Positions 34,038 through 42,676 of a stretch of DNA of 64,000 nucleotides are shown piece after piece. The stretch spans positions 682,001 through 746,000 of the forward strand of contig CAWKPF010000003.1 of assembly GCA_963851415.1 (NCBI GenBank), read 5' to 3'. The notes under the pieces were generated by a model. It saw nothing but the letters and a program-made list of their open reading frames with translations. It did not search any database and was not told where the DNA came from. The position numbers and the translations under genes were made by a program. Numbering within the stretch: position 1 is the stretch's first letter; every line of letters starts with the position of its first letter. The stretch comes from CAWKPF01 sp963851415. GTDB taxonomy: Bacteria; Acidobacteriota; Thermoanaerobaculia; Multivoradales; Multivoraceae.

Positions 34038-35603
34038 ATGAACGAGGCAGAGACTCACCCGGTTCGCTCGCTCCGGTGGTGGTGCGGAGTCTGGATCGGA
34101 TCAGCGTTGCTGCTCGGGCTGCTGCCGGGGCCGGTCGTCGCTTCCGAGACTGCACCGGTCGAGGCTGCACCGCCCGAGGCTGCACCGCCCGAGACTGCAC
34201 CGCCCGAGACTGCACGGGTCGACACGCTGGTCGACACGCTGGTCGAAGAGATGCGCGCGATCGCCGAAGTGCCGGCGATCTCGGTGGCCATCCTCGAAGG
34301 GACGGAGATCGTCGTGGCGAAAGGCCATGGATTCGCCGATCTCGACCGGAAGAAGCCCGTCGAGGAACAGACTCAGTATCGTGCGGCGTCGGTCTCGAAG
34401 CTGATCACCGCGACCGCGGTGGCCCGGTTGGTCGATGCCGGGAAGCTCGATCTCGACGAGCCGATCGACACCTATCTCGCGCGCATACCGGGCACCGACG
34501 GCACGGTCAGCTTTCCCGGCGGCGATGTCATCACGGCGCGCCAGTTGGCCGGCCACCTGTCGGGGCTCGGTCACTATCAAGGTCAGGACAAGATCGCGCG
34601 TTTTCGCGCCTACGAGAGTGTGGCCGACTCGCTCGAGACCTTCCGCGACAGTCCGCGCGCCGGTGAGCCCGGAGGACAGTACCGATACTCCACCCACGGC
34701 TACACGCTGCTGTCTGCCGTCGTCGAGGGAGCCTCCGGGAAACCGTTTCTCGACTATCTCGAAGAGGAGATCTTCGCACCGCTCGGCATGACCCACTCCG
34801 GGCCCGATCGGCGACCCGACCCGCCGGAGACGATGGCGACCCTCTACGGCCGACGAGCCGGCAAGACGTTCGCCATCCCGATGGTCGAGAATCCCAGCTA
34901 CAAGTGGGCTGGAGGGGGATTGGTCACTACGCCCTCCGACCTGCTTCGACTGGCCAGGGGCTACTACGAGGGCTTCGTGTCCAAGGAGACGGTCGAGATC
35001 ATGTTCACTCCCCAGCGTCTGCCGAGCGGGGAGGAGACGGGGGTCGGCATCGGTTGGCGAATCGGGGCCGACGATCTGGGCCGGCCCATTCGTCATCACG
35101 CCGGTTCGATGGGGGGTGCGCGGTCGGTTCTGTTGCTCTTCCCCGAGGAGCAGAGCGCGATTGCCGTGATGGCCAACATGGCGTGGTCTGCGAGCATCGA
35201 GCGCACTGCGGTTCTCCTCTACGACGCCTTCCACGTCGATCGCATCGCCACGTCCTCTCGCGTGGCGCACACGGGACGCTACGCATTCGAGGGAATCTTC
35301 ACCGTTCGAGAGAAAGACGAGGAGCATCGACAGGACGTGGCGGGAGTGTTGACACTCAGTGCTGGCGAGGGCTCGCTCGAGGTACCGCCTGCCGTGTTGG
35401 AGTGGATGAAGCCCGAGGCGCCCGCGAGTCTCCATTTCCATCGGTTGAACGGCGACCGGTGGGCCCTGGTGACTCCCTACGGGTTGACCGTCCTCGAGCT
35501 GCAGCCCGAAGGCGAGGCGCTCCGCCTCTCGACCGAGCTCGGGTCGGGGGCTCGGCTGGTCGTCAGCGCACGGGCGCTGGCAGAGCAGAGCGTCGGACGT
35601 TGA
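34038..35603 (+). CDS. Exported serine hydrolase, class C beta-lactamase fold
   Basis: A 521-residue protein with a signal peptide (GSALLLGLLPGPVVASE). The catalytic domain has SVSK (the S-x-x-K nucleophile, about residue 119), YSTHG in place of the usual Y-x-N, and HAGSMGG near 350. These place it with EstB-type esterases, DD-peptidases and class C beta-lactamases; the replaced Asn may alter specificity. A beta-rich C-terminal domain follows from about 410. The mature N-terminus is a low-complexity Pro/Glu/Ala linker encoded by five 15-bp and two 12-bp tandem repeats (34146-34244). GGAAGAGG lies 8-15 bases before the ATG at 34038. Confidence 0.84.
   Translation: MNEAETHPVRSLRWWCGVWIGSALLLGLLPGPVVASETAPVEAAPPEAAPPETAPPETARVDTLVDTLVEEMRAIAEVPAISVAILEGTEIVVAKGHGFADLDRKKPVEEQTQYRAASVSKLITATAVARLVDAGKLDLDEPIDTYLARIPGTDGTVSFPGGDVITARQLAGHLSGLGHYQGQDKIARFRAYESVADSLETFRDSPRAGEPGGQYRYSTHGYTLLSAVVEGASGKPFLDYLEEEIFAPLGMTHSGPDRRPDPPETMATLYGRRAGKTFAIPMVENPSYKWAGGGLVTTPSDLLRLARGYYEGFVSKETVEIMFTPQRLPSGEETGVGIGWRIGADDLGRPIRHHAGSMGGARSVLLLFPEEQSAIAVMANMAWSASIERTAVLLYDAFHVDRIATSSRVAHTGRYAFEGIFTVREKDEEHRQDVAGVLTLSAGEGSLEVPPAVLEWMKPEAPASLHFHRLNGDRWALVTPYGLTVLELQPEGEALRLSTELGSGARLVVSARALAEQSVGR
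34146..34244. repeat. 15-bp x5 and 12-bp x2 tandem repeats in coding sequence
   Basis: Five 15-base units of the form GAGRCTGCACCGCCC run from 34146 to 34220 and encode a Glu/Ala/Pro pentapeptide. Two identical units GACACGCTGGTC follow at 34221-34244. Both are in frame in the linker after the signal peptide. Confidence 0.95.
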
Positions 35604-35631
35604 CCGGCGGCGGCTCCCTCAGCGCCGGTCA
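35601..35631. terminator. Hairpin between convergent serine hydrolase and LLM genes
   Basis: A 9-bp stem TGACCGGCG/CGCCGGTCA with a 13-base loop begins in the hydrolase stop codon and ends in that of the LLM gene. It has no T-run and probably works from both sides. Confidence 0.55.
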
Positions 35632-36627
35632 GGAGCGAAACGCCGGCAGCACCCGGCGTCCCAGGAGCTCGACCGCCGCGACCGGATCGGGGCCCAGCGG
35701 TGGACCGAAGGAGAGATGGCGTGCGCCGTCGCTGACCAGAGGCTCGAGGCGCTCGATCACCTCGGTCGGGCCGCCGACGACGCCGATGCGGAGCATGCGC
35801 TCGTCGACCAACGAGCAGGCACGATCGAGATCTCGATCGACCACTACGGCTCGGCGGATGGGATCGAAGTCGGCAGCCTGCAGCTCGAGGCGCTCGAGCA
35901 ACAGGGGAGAGAGCAGCGGGCCGTAGTACGCGATCTTCTCCGCCAGTGCGCGGCGCGCACGAGCGGGATCTTCGTCGAGAGAGACCCAGATGCAGGCCGC
36001 CAGATCGAACCCACCGAGATCGGGACTGCGCTCGCGAGCCCCCTGCTCGATCAGCTCGCGAACGGTGTACCAGTGCTCGGGGGGAAAGAGCAGCGGCAAG
36101 GCGCCCGATCCGATCTCCCCCGCGAGCTGCAGCATCCGTGGACCCATGGCTCCGAGGTAGATCGGTAGATCGGGGCGGGGCGCGGGGAAGCGGAGATAGC
36201 TGTGCTCACTCCAGCGCAGGAAATCACCCTGGCGAGGCGCAGGCTCGCCCGCCAGGAGCGATCGGATCGCCGAAACCGACTCGCGCACGGCGCCGAGCGG
36301 AGAGCGCTGCTCGATGCCGACCCAATCGAGGAACTCGCGTCCTCCGGCGGCCAGTCCGAGGAGGAAGCGTCCTCCGCTCACCTCGTCCAGCGTTGCGGCG
36401 AGCATGGCGATCTCGGACGGGTCGATCGTGTAGGGGTTGAGCACTCCGATCCCCAGCTCGATGCGCTCGGTGGCCGTGGCGATCGCGGTGACCAGCACCG
36501 GTGCACTGCGCAGGAAGAGGTCGTGACTGATCCAGAGCTGGTCGAAGTCGGCCGCTTCGGCGGCCCGGGCCAGATCGAGGTACTGGGGCAGCGTCAGGTC
36601 GTTGTTCAGGCGAAGGCTGAAGCGCAA
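35629..36627 (-). CDS. LLM class flavin-dependent oxidoreductase
   Basis: A 332-residue luciferase-like monooxygenase. The start is probably TTG 36627 (MRFSLRLNND), 20 bases after the RidA stop; the frame stays open upstream but without protein-like sequence. LELGIGVLNPY-like (IELGIGVLNPYTIDPSEIAM), VSGGRFLLGLAAGGREFLDW and PIYLGAMGPRMLQLAGEI are family motifs for F420 or FMN binding. The pattern of LGIGVLN and GRFLLGLAAG resembles F420-dependent tetrahydromethanopterin-reductase-like enzymes. It lies downstream of the RidA gene on the same strand, which suggests a small two-gene unit. Confidence 0.85.
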   Translation of the reverse strand: MRFSLRLNNDLTLPQYLDLARAAEAADFDQLWISHDLFLRSAPVLVTAIATATERIELGIGVLNPYTIDPSEIAMLAATLDEVSGGRFLLGLAAGGREFLDWVGIEQRSPLGAVRESVSAIRSLLAGEPAPRQGDFLRWSEHSYLRFPAPRPDLPIYLGAMGPRMLQLAGEIGSGALPLLFPPEHWYTVRELIEQGARERSPDLGGFDLAACIWVSLDEDPARARRALAEKIAYYGPLLSPLLLERLELQAADFDPIRRAVVVDRDLDRACSLVDERMLRIGVVGGPTEVIERLEPLVSDGARHLSFGPPLGPDPVAAVELLGRRVLPAFRS

Positions 36628-36647
36628 GAGAGACCCACTTTCGCGAC

Positions 36648-37067
36648 TCAGCCTTCGCTCGCGCTGCCGACGATGGCCTCGGCTTCGATCTCGACCAGGT
36701 ACTGATCGCCGATCAGCTGCGCGCACACCAGGGTGTTGGCCGGTCGGATCGTCGAGAACCGCTCGCCGTGGACCGCCGCGATCGATTCCCAGTCGTCGCG
36801 GTTGGAGACGAAGACGCGTGTGCGGACGACATCGGCGAGGGTGCCGCCGAGCTGCTCGATGGCGTGTTCGATCTTGTCCAGACAGTAGCGCGCCTGGGCG
36901 GCCGGGTCGCTGCCGCCCACCAGTCCGTCGGGACCGGTCGCCGTGGTGCCGGCGACCAGGATTCGATCTCCGACCCGCACGGCGCGTGAATAGCCGTACT
37001 TCTCCTCCCACTCGATTCCGCTGCGCACGGATCGGCGCGGCGGTGGGGGATCGTCTTGCTTCACCAT
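36648..37067 (-). CDS. RidA/YjgF family protein
   Basis: A 139-residue protein. ATG 37067 has GGAGG 8 bases upstream. Family features are YSRAVRVGDRILVAGTTATG at the N-terminus of the fold, CLDKIEHAIEQLGGTLADVV, and ANTLVCAQLIGDQYLVEIEA near the end. The Arg that binds carboxylates in enamine deaminases (E. coli R105 in RPARSC-like segments) appears as RPANTL, so deaminase activity is possible but not sure; the protein matches the longer RidA subfamily. The upstream DNA consists of four tandem units each containing the Shine-Dalgarno-like core (37071-37138). Confidence 0.83.
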   Translation of the reverse strand: MVKQDDPPPPRRSVRSGIEWEEKYGYSRAVRVGDRILVAGTTATGPDGLVGGSDPAAQARYCLDKIEHAIEQLGGTLADVVRTRVFVSNRDDWESIAAVHGERFSTIRPANTLVCAQLIGDQYLVEIEAEAIVGSASEG

Positions 37068-37070
37068 GCT

Positions 37071-37138
37071 CTTCTCCTCCGGAGTTCGTTCTTCTCCTCC
37101 GGAATTCTTCTTCTCCGGAATTCCTCTTCTCCGGATCT
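37071..37138. repeat. Four tandem Shine-Dalgarno-containing units before ridA
   Basis: Units of 20, 16, 16 and 16 bases start at 37071, 37091, 37107 and 37123. On the minus strand the two nearest the gene contain TCCGGAGGAGAAG and the two distal ones TCCGGAGAAG. The nearest places GGAGG at the normal distance from the RidA ATG at 37067. Confidence 0.93.
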
Positions 37139-37333
37139 GTCGGTTGGAAACGAGCAGGAGCATACTCCGGTCCGCAGCGCTCGGTCCGATCCCGGGCGCT
37201 GGGAGCGTCGGGCGCGCGCCCTGGGAGAGGGCGCTATCATTCGAGAGTCCGCTCCATTTCGAGCCTCCCTGGCTCCGATTCCATGACGCGCGGGTCGTTC
37301 TCGCACAGAGGGCGGCCGGCGGTGGAGAGTCCC

Positions 37334-39361
37334 ATGGCCGTGAACGCCCGTTTCCTCGTCGCTCTTTGTTCCTGGATGGTGATGGGGCCTGCGTGGTCGG
37401 GCGCCCAGACCCGCCCGGACACCGCAGTCGAAGTGCTCGAACCCGCGGTGCCGGTGAGTGGCCCGGTCGATCCGTCCGAGGTCGAGACCTTCGTCGACGG
37501 CTTCATGGCGTCTCACCTGAGCGAGCAGCACGTGGCCGGAGCCGTGGTCACGGTGGTTCGGCTCTCCAGCCCGCTCGGCGACGAGGAGACCTCCGAGGAG
37601 GCGGCGGTCCGGGACGCTTCAGCTCAGGAGGGGTCGCTACAGGAGCCCGTGCAGGGCCCGTTCTCGACTTTGTTCACCAAGGGATACGGCTGGGCGGACG
37701 TCGAGCAGCGTCGAGCCGTCGGAGCGGACACGCTGTTTCGGATCGGTTCTGTCTCGAAGCTGTTCGTCTGGCTCTCCGTGATGCAGCTGGTGGAGCAGGG
37801 CGAGCTCGATCTCGACACCGACATCAACGCCTACCTCGCCGACCTCCAGGTTCCCGACACGTTCTCGCAACCGGTCACGTTGACCCACCTGCTCACTCAC
37901 ACCCCGGGCTTCGAGGACCATGTGATCGGGCTCTTCGCGCGCGACGGCTCGGCGATGCGCCCGCTCGGTGAGATCCTGCGCGACGAGATGCCCAGGCGGA
38001 TCTGGCCGCCCGGCGAGACCGCGGCCTACTCCAACCATGGCACGGCGCTGGCGATGTACGCCGTCGAGCAGGTGACCGGGGAGTCGTGGTCGCGGTACGT
38101 CGACACGGAGATCCTGAAGCCGGTGGGTCTTTCCTCGACGACCTTTGCTCAGCCGCTCCCCCCAGAGCTGGCGGAGCGGGCCTCCAAGGGATACCGGTGG
38201 GCCGGCGGTGAGTTTCAGGAGCCGGGGTTCGAGTTCGTGCCGCTCGCGCCGGCGGGGGCTGTGTCCTCCTCGGCCGAGGACATGGCCCGTCTGTTGGTCT
38301 CCTTCCTGCGCATGGGGGAGACCGAGAGCGGTCGGAGGCTGCTTGGAGACACCACCATGGAGCGGATGCAGCAGCTCCTCTTCGTGCATGCGCCCGGTCT
38401 CAACGGGATGGCACACGGTTTGATGGACCTCAGCCACAACGGCATCCGCGCCCTGGGCCACGGTGGCGACACGCTGTGGTTCCACACGATCTTCGCCTTC
38501 TTTCCCGACCATGGTTTCGGGCTCTTTGCCTCGTTCAACACCGACACGGCCGATCCACTGCAGTTCTATCGATCGTTCGTCGACCACTACTTTCCCCCGG
38601 GGGAGAAGGAGCCTCCTCCGGCGCAGGGATACGGGGACGCGGCGCGCTTTGCCGGCAGTTTCCGCGTGAACCGCTACGACCACACCGATCTGGGCAAGCT
38701 GGGTGCGCTGGTGGGTACCTTCGACATCGAGGCGCAGGAGGACGGCTCGCTGATCACGCGCGGGGGCGAGCAGACGCGTTGGGTGCGGGAGGGGCCGACC
38801 CGATTCCGAGAGGATCACGCAGAGCGTCGGCTCGTGTTCCGCGAGAACGATCGGGGCAAGGTCACCCATGCCTTCATGAGTGATGTTCCGATCCTCGCTC
38901 TCGAGCGCATCCCCTTCTCCGAGCGTCCGAAGCTGCACCTGATCCTGTTTCTCGCCTCGTTGTTCCTCTTCGCCCTGGTGGCGATCGGCTTCCCGGTGCT
39001 CGCCATGTTGCGGCGCTCCTACGGCGTGGTGCTGCCAGAGCCGCGCAAGCTCCCCACGGTGGGCCGGGTGCTCGCCTGGGCGGCAGCCGTCTGCTATCTG
39101 GGCTTCACTCTCGTCACCGGCGTGGCCCTGCGGGAGCCGCAGGAGATCGTCTTCGGCGTCCCTGCGTTGTTGGAGGGGGCCCTCTGGCTTCCCCTGCTGG
39201 GGGCGGTGTTCTCGCTGGGGGCGCTGTTGTTCGTGTTCTCGGCCTGGCGGCGGAGTCGGGGAGGGTTCTTCAGCCGGTCCTTCTTCAGCGTGGTGGTGTT
39301 GGCGGGGTTCGTTTTTCTCTGGCAGCTGTGGGTCTGGAATCTGTTGGGGCCTCGTTTGTGA
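37334..39361 (+). CDS. Serine hydrolase of beta-lactamase fold with C-terminal membrane domain
   Basis: A 675-residue protein. ATG 37334 has GGAGAG just upstream and gives a signal peptide (VNARFLVALCSWMVMGPAWS). The catalytic domain carries SVSK (S-x-x-K), YSNHG (Y-x-N) and GHGGD (H-x-G-like), the complete set for penicillin-binding-protein/class C-type serine hydrolases. From about residue 535 there are four membrane helices (LILFLASLFLFALVAIGFPV, LAWAAAVCYLGFTLVTGVAL, PLLGAVFSLGALLFVFSAW, FFSVVVLAGFVFLWQLWVWN), so the enzyme faces the periplasm while anchored at its C-terminus. Its substrate is unknown; peptidase or esterase roles are both common. The inverted-repeat element begins about 20 bases after the stop. 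Confidence 0.85.
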   Translation: MAVNARFLVALCSWMVMGPAWSGAQTRPDTAVEVLEPAVPVSGPVDPSEVETFVDGFMASHLSEQHVAGAVVTVVRLSSPLGDEETSEEAAVRDASAQEGSLQEPVQGPFSTLFTKGYGWADVEQRRAVGADTLFRIGSVSKLFVWLSVMQLVEQGELDLDTDINAYLADLQVPDTFSQPVTLTHLLTHTPGFEDHVIGLFARDGSAMRPLGEILRDEMPRRIWPPGETAAYSNHGTALAMYAVEQVTGESWSRYVDTEILKPVGLSSTTFAQPLPPELAERASKGYRWAGGEFQEPGFEFVPLAPAGAVSSSAEDMARLLVSFLRMGETESGRRLLGDTTMERMQQLLFVHAPGLNGMAHGLMDLSHNGIRALGHGGDTLWFHTIFAFFPDHGFGLFASFNTDTADPLQFYRSFVDHYFPPGEKEPPPAQGYGDAARFAGSFRVNRYDHTDLGKLGALVGTFDIEAQEDGSLITRGGEQTRWVREGPTRFREDHAERRLVFRENDRGKVTHAFMSDVPILALERIPFSERPKLHLILFLASLFLFALVAIGFPVLAMLRRSYGVVLPEPRKLPTVGRVLAWAAAVCYLGFTLVTGVALREPQEIVFGVPALLEGALWLPLLGAVFSLGALLFVFSAWRRSRGGFFSRSFFSVVVLAGFVFLWQLWVWNLLGPRL

Positions 39362-39687
39362 GGCTTCGATCCGGGCTCCGGTTGGGTGCCTGCCGCGCCC
39401 GCTCCTGGGGGACGGCGGGATTCTCTTTTCTTCGGGGGGTGAAACCCGCCTCGGCTCGAGTCCGCGTGGGTGGGTCGAGGTCTTCGCAGGGTCTTGCAGT
39501 CGCGGCCTCTCGACGCCCCGGAGCGGGCGCGGCAGGCACCCAGCCTCGTCGGAGTGCGCGCTTCCCTGGTGGGATCCCTGGGGGAGGATGTCGGGAGGGC
39601 GCTTTCGTCTCTCTTCGGTCGACGATGGTGTCGTGGAAGAGTACGCTGGCGTCTCGGGTCGGTGGATGGCTGGATTGGAGGTGTGTC
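39362..39687. other. Intergenic region with a long inverted-repeat element
   Basis: 326 bases between two plus-strand genes. The arms at 39383-39405 and 39520-39542 are perfect 23-base complements; a T-G wobble and two further G-C pairs extend the stem to 26 bp (39380-39545). The 114-base interior can form further stems, such as GGCGGG/CCCGCC and GTCGAG/CTCGAC. No convincing gene, transposase or target-site duplication is seen. The promoter and ribosome binding site (GGAGGT) of the next gene lie beyond the element. A structured RNA or a MITE-like element are the main options. Confidence 0.7.
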
Positions 39688-40548
39688 GTGCATCGAGTTC
39701 TCGCGGCGATTGCGCTGGTGTCGTTCGCTTGTGCCCCCGCCTCGAAGGAGGGGAATGAGTCAACTGAGTCGTCTGGGGCGATGGCCGATCTCGGCTCGGT
39801 CCTGGCGGAGTACGAGCTGGTCGATCTCTCCTACTCCTACGGCGACGACACGCTCTACTGGCCGACTTCGCCCTCTCGCTTCGAGCTCGAGGAATTGGCG
39901 TATGGGCCGACCGAGCAGGGCTACTTCTATTCGTCCTACCGGCTGGCGACCCCCGAGCACGGGGGCACCCATCTCGACGCTCCGATCCATTTCGCGGCGG
40001 GGGGGTGGTCGGTGGATCGGATTCCGCTCGACCGCCTGATCGTGCCGGCGGTGGTGATCGACGTGTCGGCACAGGCGGCGGAGGATCGCGACTACCGCTT
40101 GACGCGGGACGATGTCGAGAGCTGGGAGTCGCAGCACGGCCAAGTGCCCGCGGGATCTGCCGTCTTGCTGCGCACGGGCTGGGGCGAGTTCTGGCCCGAT
40201 GCGCTGAGCTATCTCGGGGACGACACTCCCGGCGACGCCGGCAACCTGCACTTTCCTTCCTTCGGTGAGGAAGCCGCTCGGTTGCTGGTCGAGCGCAGGA
40301 GAGTCGCTGCGCTCGGAGTCGACACGGCCAGTATCGACCATGGTCCCTCGCAGGACTTCATCGTCCACCAGATCGCCAACGGCGCCGATGTGCTCGGGCT
40401 GGAAAACGTGGCGCAGCTCGGGCAGGTGCCGGAGACCGGCGCCTGGATCGCGGCGCTGCCGATGAAGGTCGAGGGCGGCTCGGGGGGGCCGGTCCGGATC
40501 GTTGCCTTCGTGCCCGGAGAGGCCTTCGAACCCAGAGAGGGACGATAG
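39688..40548 (+). CDS. Cyclase-family lipoprotein (kynurenine-formamidase-like)
   Basis: A 286-residue protein. GTG 39688 is chosen because GGAGGT lies 6 bases upstream and it gives a short lipoprotein signal (MHRVLAAIALVSFACAP, lipobox FAC). The fold is that of the cyclase/kynurenine formamidase family, with the metal-binding motif HGGTHLDAPIHF at about 87-98 and a matching Asp/His pair in VDTASIDHGPS. The family includes KynB and isatin hydrolase, which use Mn or Zn to hydrolyse amides or lactams. An outer-membrane or periplasmic lipoprotein form suggests a scavenging role, which is inference. The stop is 8 bases from the convergent PQQ dehydrogenase. Confidence 0.85.
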   Translation: MHRVLAAIALVSFACAPASKEGNESTESSGAMADLGSVLAEYELVDLSYSYGDDTLYWPTSPSRFELEELAYGPTEQGYFYSSYRLATPEHGGTHLDAPIHFAAGGWSVDRIPLDRLIVPAVVIDVSAQAAEDRDYRLTRDDVESWESQHGQVPAGSAVLLRTGWGEFWPDALSYLGDDTPGDAGNLHFPSFGEEAARLLVERRRVAALGVDTASIDHGPSQDFIVHQIANGADVLGLENVAQLGQVPETGAWIAALPMKVEGGSGGPVRIVAFVPGEAFEPREGR

Positions 40549-40556
40549 GGAATGCC

Positions 40557-42584
40557 TCAGTCGGGTAGCCGATAGGCGATCAGCTCGGCTGGCTGCGGAC
40601 CACCGCCGATCGCCAAGACCAGGTACTGGTCCCCGTTCTCGAGATAGGTCATCGGCGTGCCGTCCGCGTAGGCGGGCAGCTCGGTCTGCCAGAGGGTGTC
40701 GCCGGTGTCCTTGTCGAGGGCGCGGAGCTTCGACGATTCGAAGCGCCAGTCCTCGGCCGGGGGCGGTGCGGGGGTCTCCGCGGTCTCGATCCGCTCCTCC
40801 CACTCCTCCTGGATCAGCGCACCGTCAAAGGCCGAAGCGCTGGCGTAGAAGCTGCCGGCATTGCTGGCGAAGAGAAGCGTCCGGGTCGCCAGGACGTGTC
40901 CCCGGGAGCCGTTGCCCAGGGGAGGGAGGTCTAGGTTCTCGAGCAGGGGGTGGTTGCGTGGGCCGTCGCCGAGAGGGACGACCCAGGCGATCTCTCCTCG
41001 CCCGAGGTCGTAGGCCGTGATCCTGGAGTAGGGCGGCTTGACGATCGGCAGCAGATCCGCGGTCATCATGTTCTGTTCGATCGAGCCGACGTAGTCGAAG
41101 CCGGAGCGGCTCGCGTCGGGCTTCTTGAGTGTCTGGGCGATCGGGTACGAGAAGGACGGCAGGAAGAGGCGACCGCTCTCCGGGTCGAAGGCGCCCCCAG
41201 GGAAGGAGGCGCCGCCGGCCCAGCCCGGCATCAAGATGGTGCCGCGCTCGCTCGGCGGGGTGTAGAGGGCCCCGAACTGATAGTGCGCCACCACCTGCTT
41301 CGCCCGGGCATGGATTTCCGGGGTGAAGTCGATCAGGCCGTCGAGGCCGAGGCCCTGAGGCTCGAACGGCGGCGGCCGGGTCGGGAACGGCTGCGTGGGC
41401 GACGTCTGCTCGCCGAGGATCCCACTCTGGGGAACGGGGCGCTCTTCGATCGGCCAGATGGGCTCACCGGTCTCGCGATCGAAGACGAAGAGGAAGCCCT
41501 GCTTGGTGGGTTGAGCCGCGATCTTGCGCAGCCTACCGTCGATCGTCACGTCGCCGAGGATGGGCGGCGTGGGCAAATCGTAGTCCCAGAGGCCGTGGTG
41601 GACGATCTGGAAGTGCCAGCGGCGCTCGCCGCTCCTGCAGTCGACCGCCACCAGGCTTTCGGCGAACAGGTTGTCGCCCAGGCGATGTCCGCCGTACCAG
41701 TCGTTGGTCGGCGTGCCGAAGGGAAGGTAGACCAGGCCCAGCTCCTCGTCGGCGCTCATCAACGTCCAGACGTTGGTGTTCCCCGTTTCGTGCCACGACT
41801 CGTCCTTCCAGCTGTCGTTGCCGACCTCTCCTTCTTGCGGCACCGAGTGGAAGGTCCAGAGCAGCTCGCCGGTACGCGGGTCGAAGCCCCGGATGTCGCC
41901 CGGGGGGCCCTTGGGGTGGCTCGGGCCGTCCGAGATCGATGAGCCCATGACGAGGACGTCGTTGCACATCATCGGCGGGGAACTGATCGCGTAGTGGCGT
42001 CGCGAGACCGGGCGCCTGAGCCCTTCGGTCAGGTCGAGGTGGCCCTGCTCGCCGAAGCCACCGTCCGGCTCGCCGGTCTGCGGATCGATCGAGTGCAGCA
42101 TGGCGTCGCCGGTTCCGAAGAAGATCCGTCCCTGTGGACGTCCCCCTTCGGCGAAGGACCAGTAGGCGGCTCCCCGGTGCACGAAACCGACGTTGGTCGG
42201 CCGCCCCTTCTCGTAGGCCTTCGGGTCGAACACCCAGAGCTGCTCGCCGGTGGCGGCGTCGATGGCGGCGAGTTGACTGAAGCTGGTGGTGACGTAGAGA
42301 CGATTGCCGATCTTGACCGGGGTGGCCTCGTAGCTTCCGGGCTGCATGCTGGGGCGGGCGAAGCGGCCTCCCTCCTCGAGCAGTCGGTTGTCGGGCGACT
42401 GCCATCGCCAGGCCACTTCGAGCCGGTCGACGTTGTCGCGGTCGATTCGGTCGAGAGGCGAGTAGCGCTGGCTGCCCTTGTTGCCGGTGGTCGCCGGCCA
42501 GTCCGTCGATTGGGCAGGCAGCAACGTCGCGAGCAGAAATCCTCCGGCGACGAGCCAGATCGGGCGCAGAACGAGCGTCTTCAT
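40557..42584 (-). CDS. PQQ-dependent (quinoprotein) dehydrogenase
   Basis: A 675-residue periplasmic protein with signal sequence (LVAGGFLLATLLPAQS). Eight-bladed propeller motifs are present throughout (DAATGEQLWVFD, DPRTGELLWTF, DRETGEPIWPIEE, LGRGEIAWVVPLGDG). IVHHGLWDYDLPTPPILGDV and the RPSMQPGSYEATPVKIGNRL segment match membrane-type glucose and other polyol dehydrogenases. There is no N-terminal membrane domain, so it is a soluble periplasmic form. It oxidises a sugar or alcohol and passes electrons to quinone or cytochrome c; the cytochrome at 27.1 kb is a possible partner. ATG 42584 follows GGAG by 6 bases. Confidence 0.88.
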   Translation of the reverse strand: MKTLVLRPIWLVAGGFLLATLLPAQSTDWPATTGNKGSQRYSPLDRIDRDNVDRLEVAWRWQSPDNRLLEEGGRFARPSMQPGSYEATPVKIGNRLYVTTSFSQLAAIDAATGEQLWVFDPKAYEKGRPTNVGFVHRGAAYWSFAEGGRPQGRIFFGTGDAMLHSIDPQTGEPDGGFGEQGHLDLTEGLRRPVSRRHYAISSPPMMCNDVLVMGSSISDGPSHPKGPPGDIRGFDPRTGELLWTFHSVPQEGEVGNDSWKDESWHETGNTNVWTLMSADEELGLVYLPFGTPTNDWYGGHRLGDNLFAESLVAVDCRSGERRWHFQIVHHGLWDYDLPTPPILGDVTIDGRLRKIAAQPTKQGFLFVFDRETGEPIWPIEERPVPQSGILGEQTSPTQPFPTRPPPFEPQGLGLDGLIDFTPEIHARAKQVVAHYQFGALYTPPSERGTILMPGWAGGASFPGGAFDPESGRLFLPSFSYPIAQTLKKPDASRSGFDYVGSIEQNMMTADLLPIVKPPYSRITAYDLGRGEIAWVVPLGDGPRNHPLLENLDLPPLGNGSRGHVLATRTLLFASNAGSFYASASAFDGALIQEEWEERIETAETPAPPPAEDWRFESSKLRALDKDTGDTLWQTELPAYADGTPMTYLENGDQYLVLAIGGGPQPAELIAYRLPD

Positions 42585-42676
42585 CTCGGGCTCCATTCCT
42601 GTCGATATCGAACCGACATGGGCCCACCAGGCTCCTCGCCGACCCGATCCTTGCATTGGGGGAAGTTCGCCCGATC

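Noticed and set aside
34146..34244. Regular short repeats as a CRISPR array
   Set aside because: The units are directly adjacent without spacers and lie in frame in a signal-peptide linker; no cas genes are present.
39383..39542. Inverted-repeat element as an insertion sequence
   Set aside because: It is too short for a transposase and has no visible target-site duplication; a MITE remains possible but unsupported without other copies.
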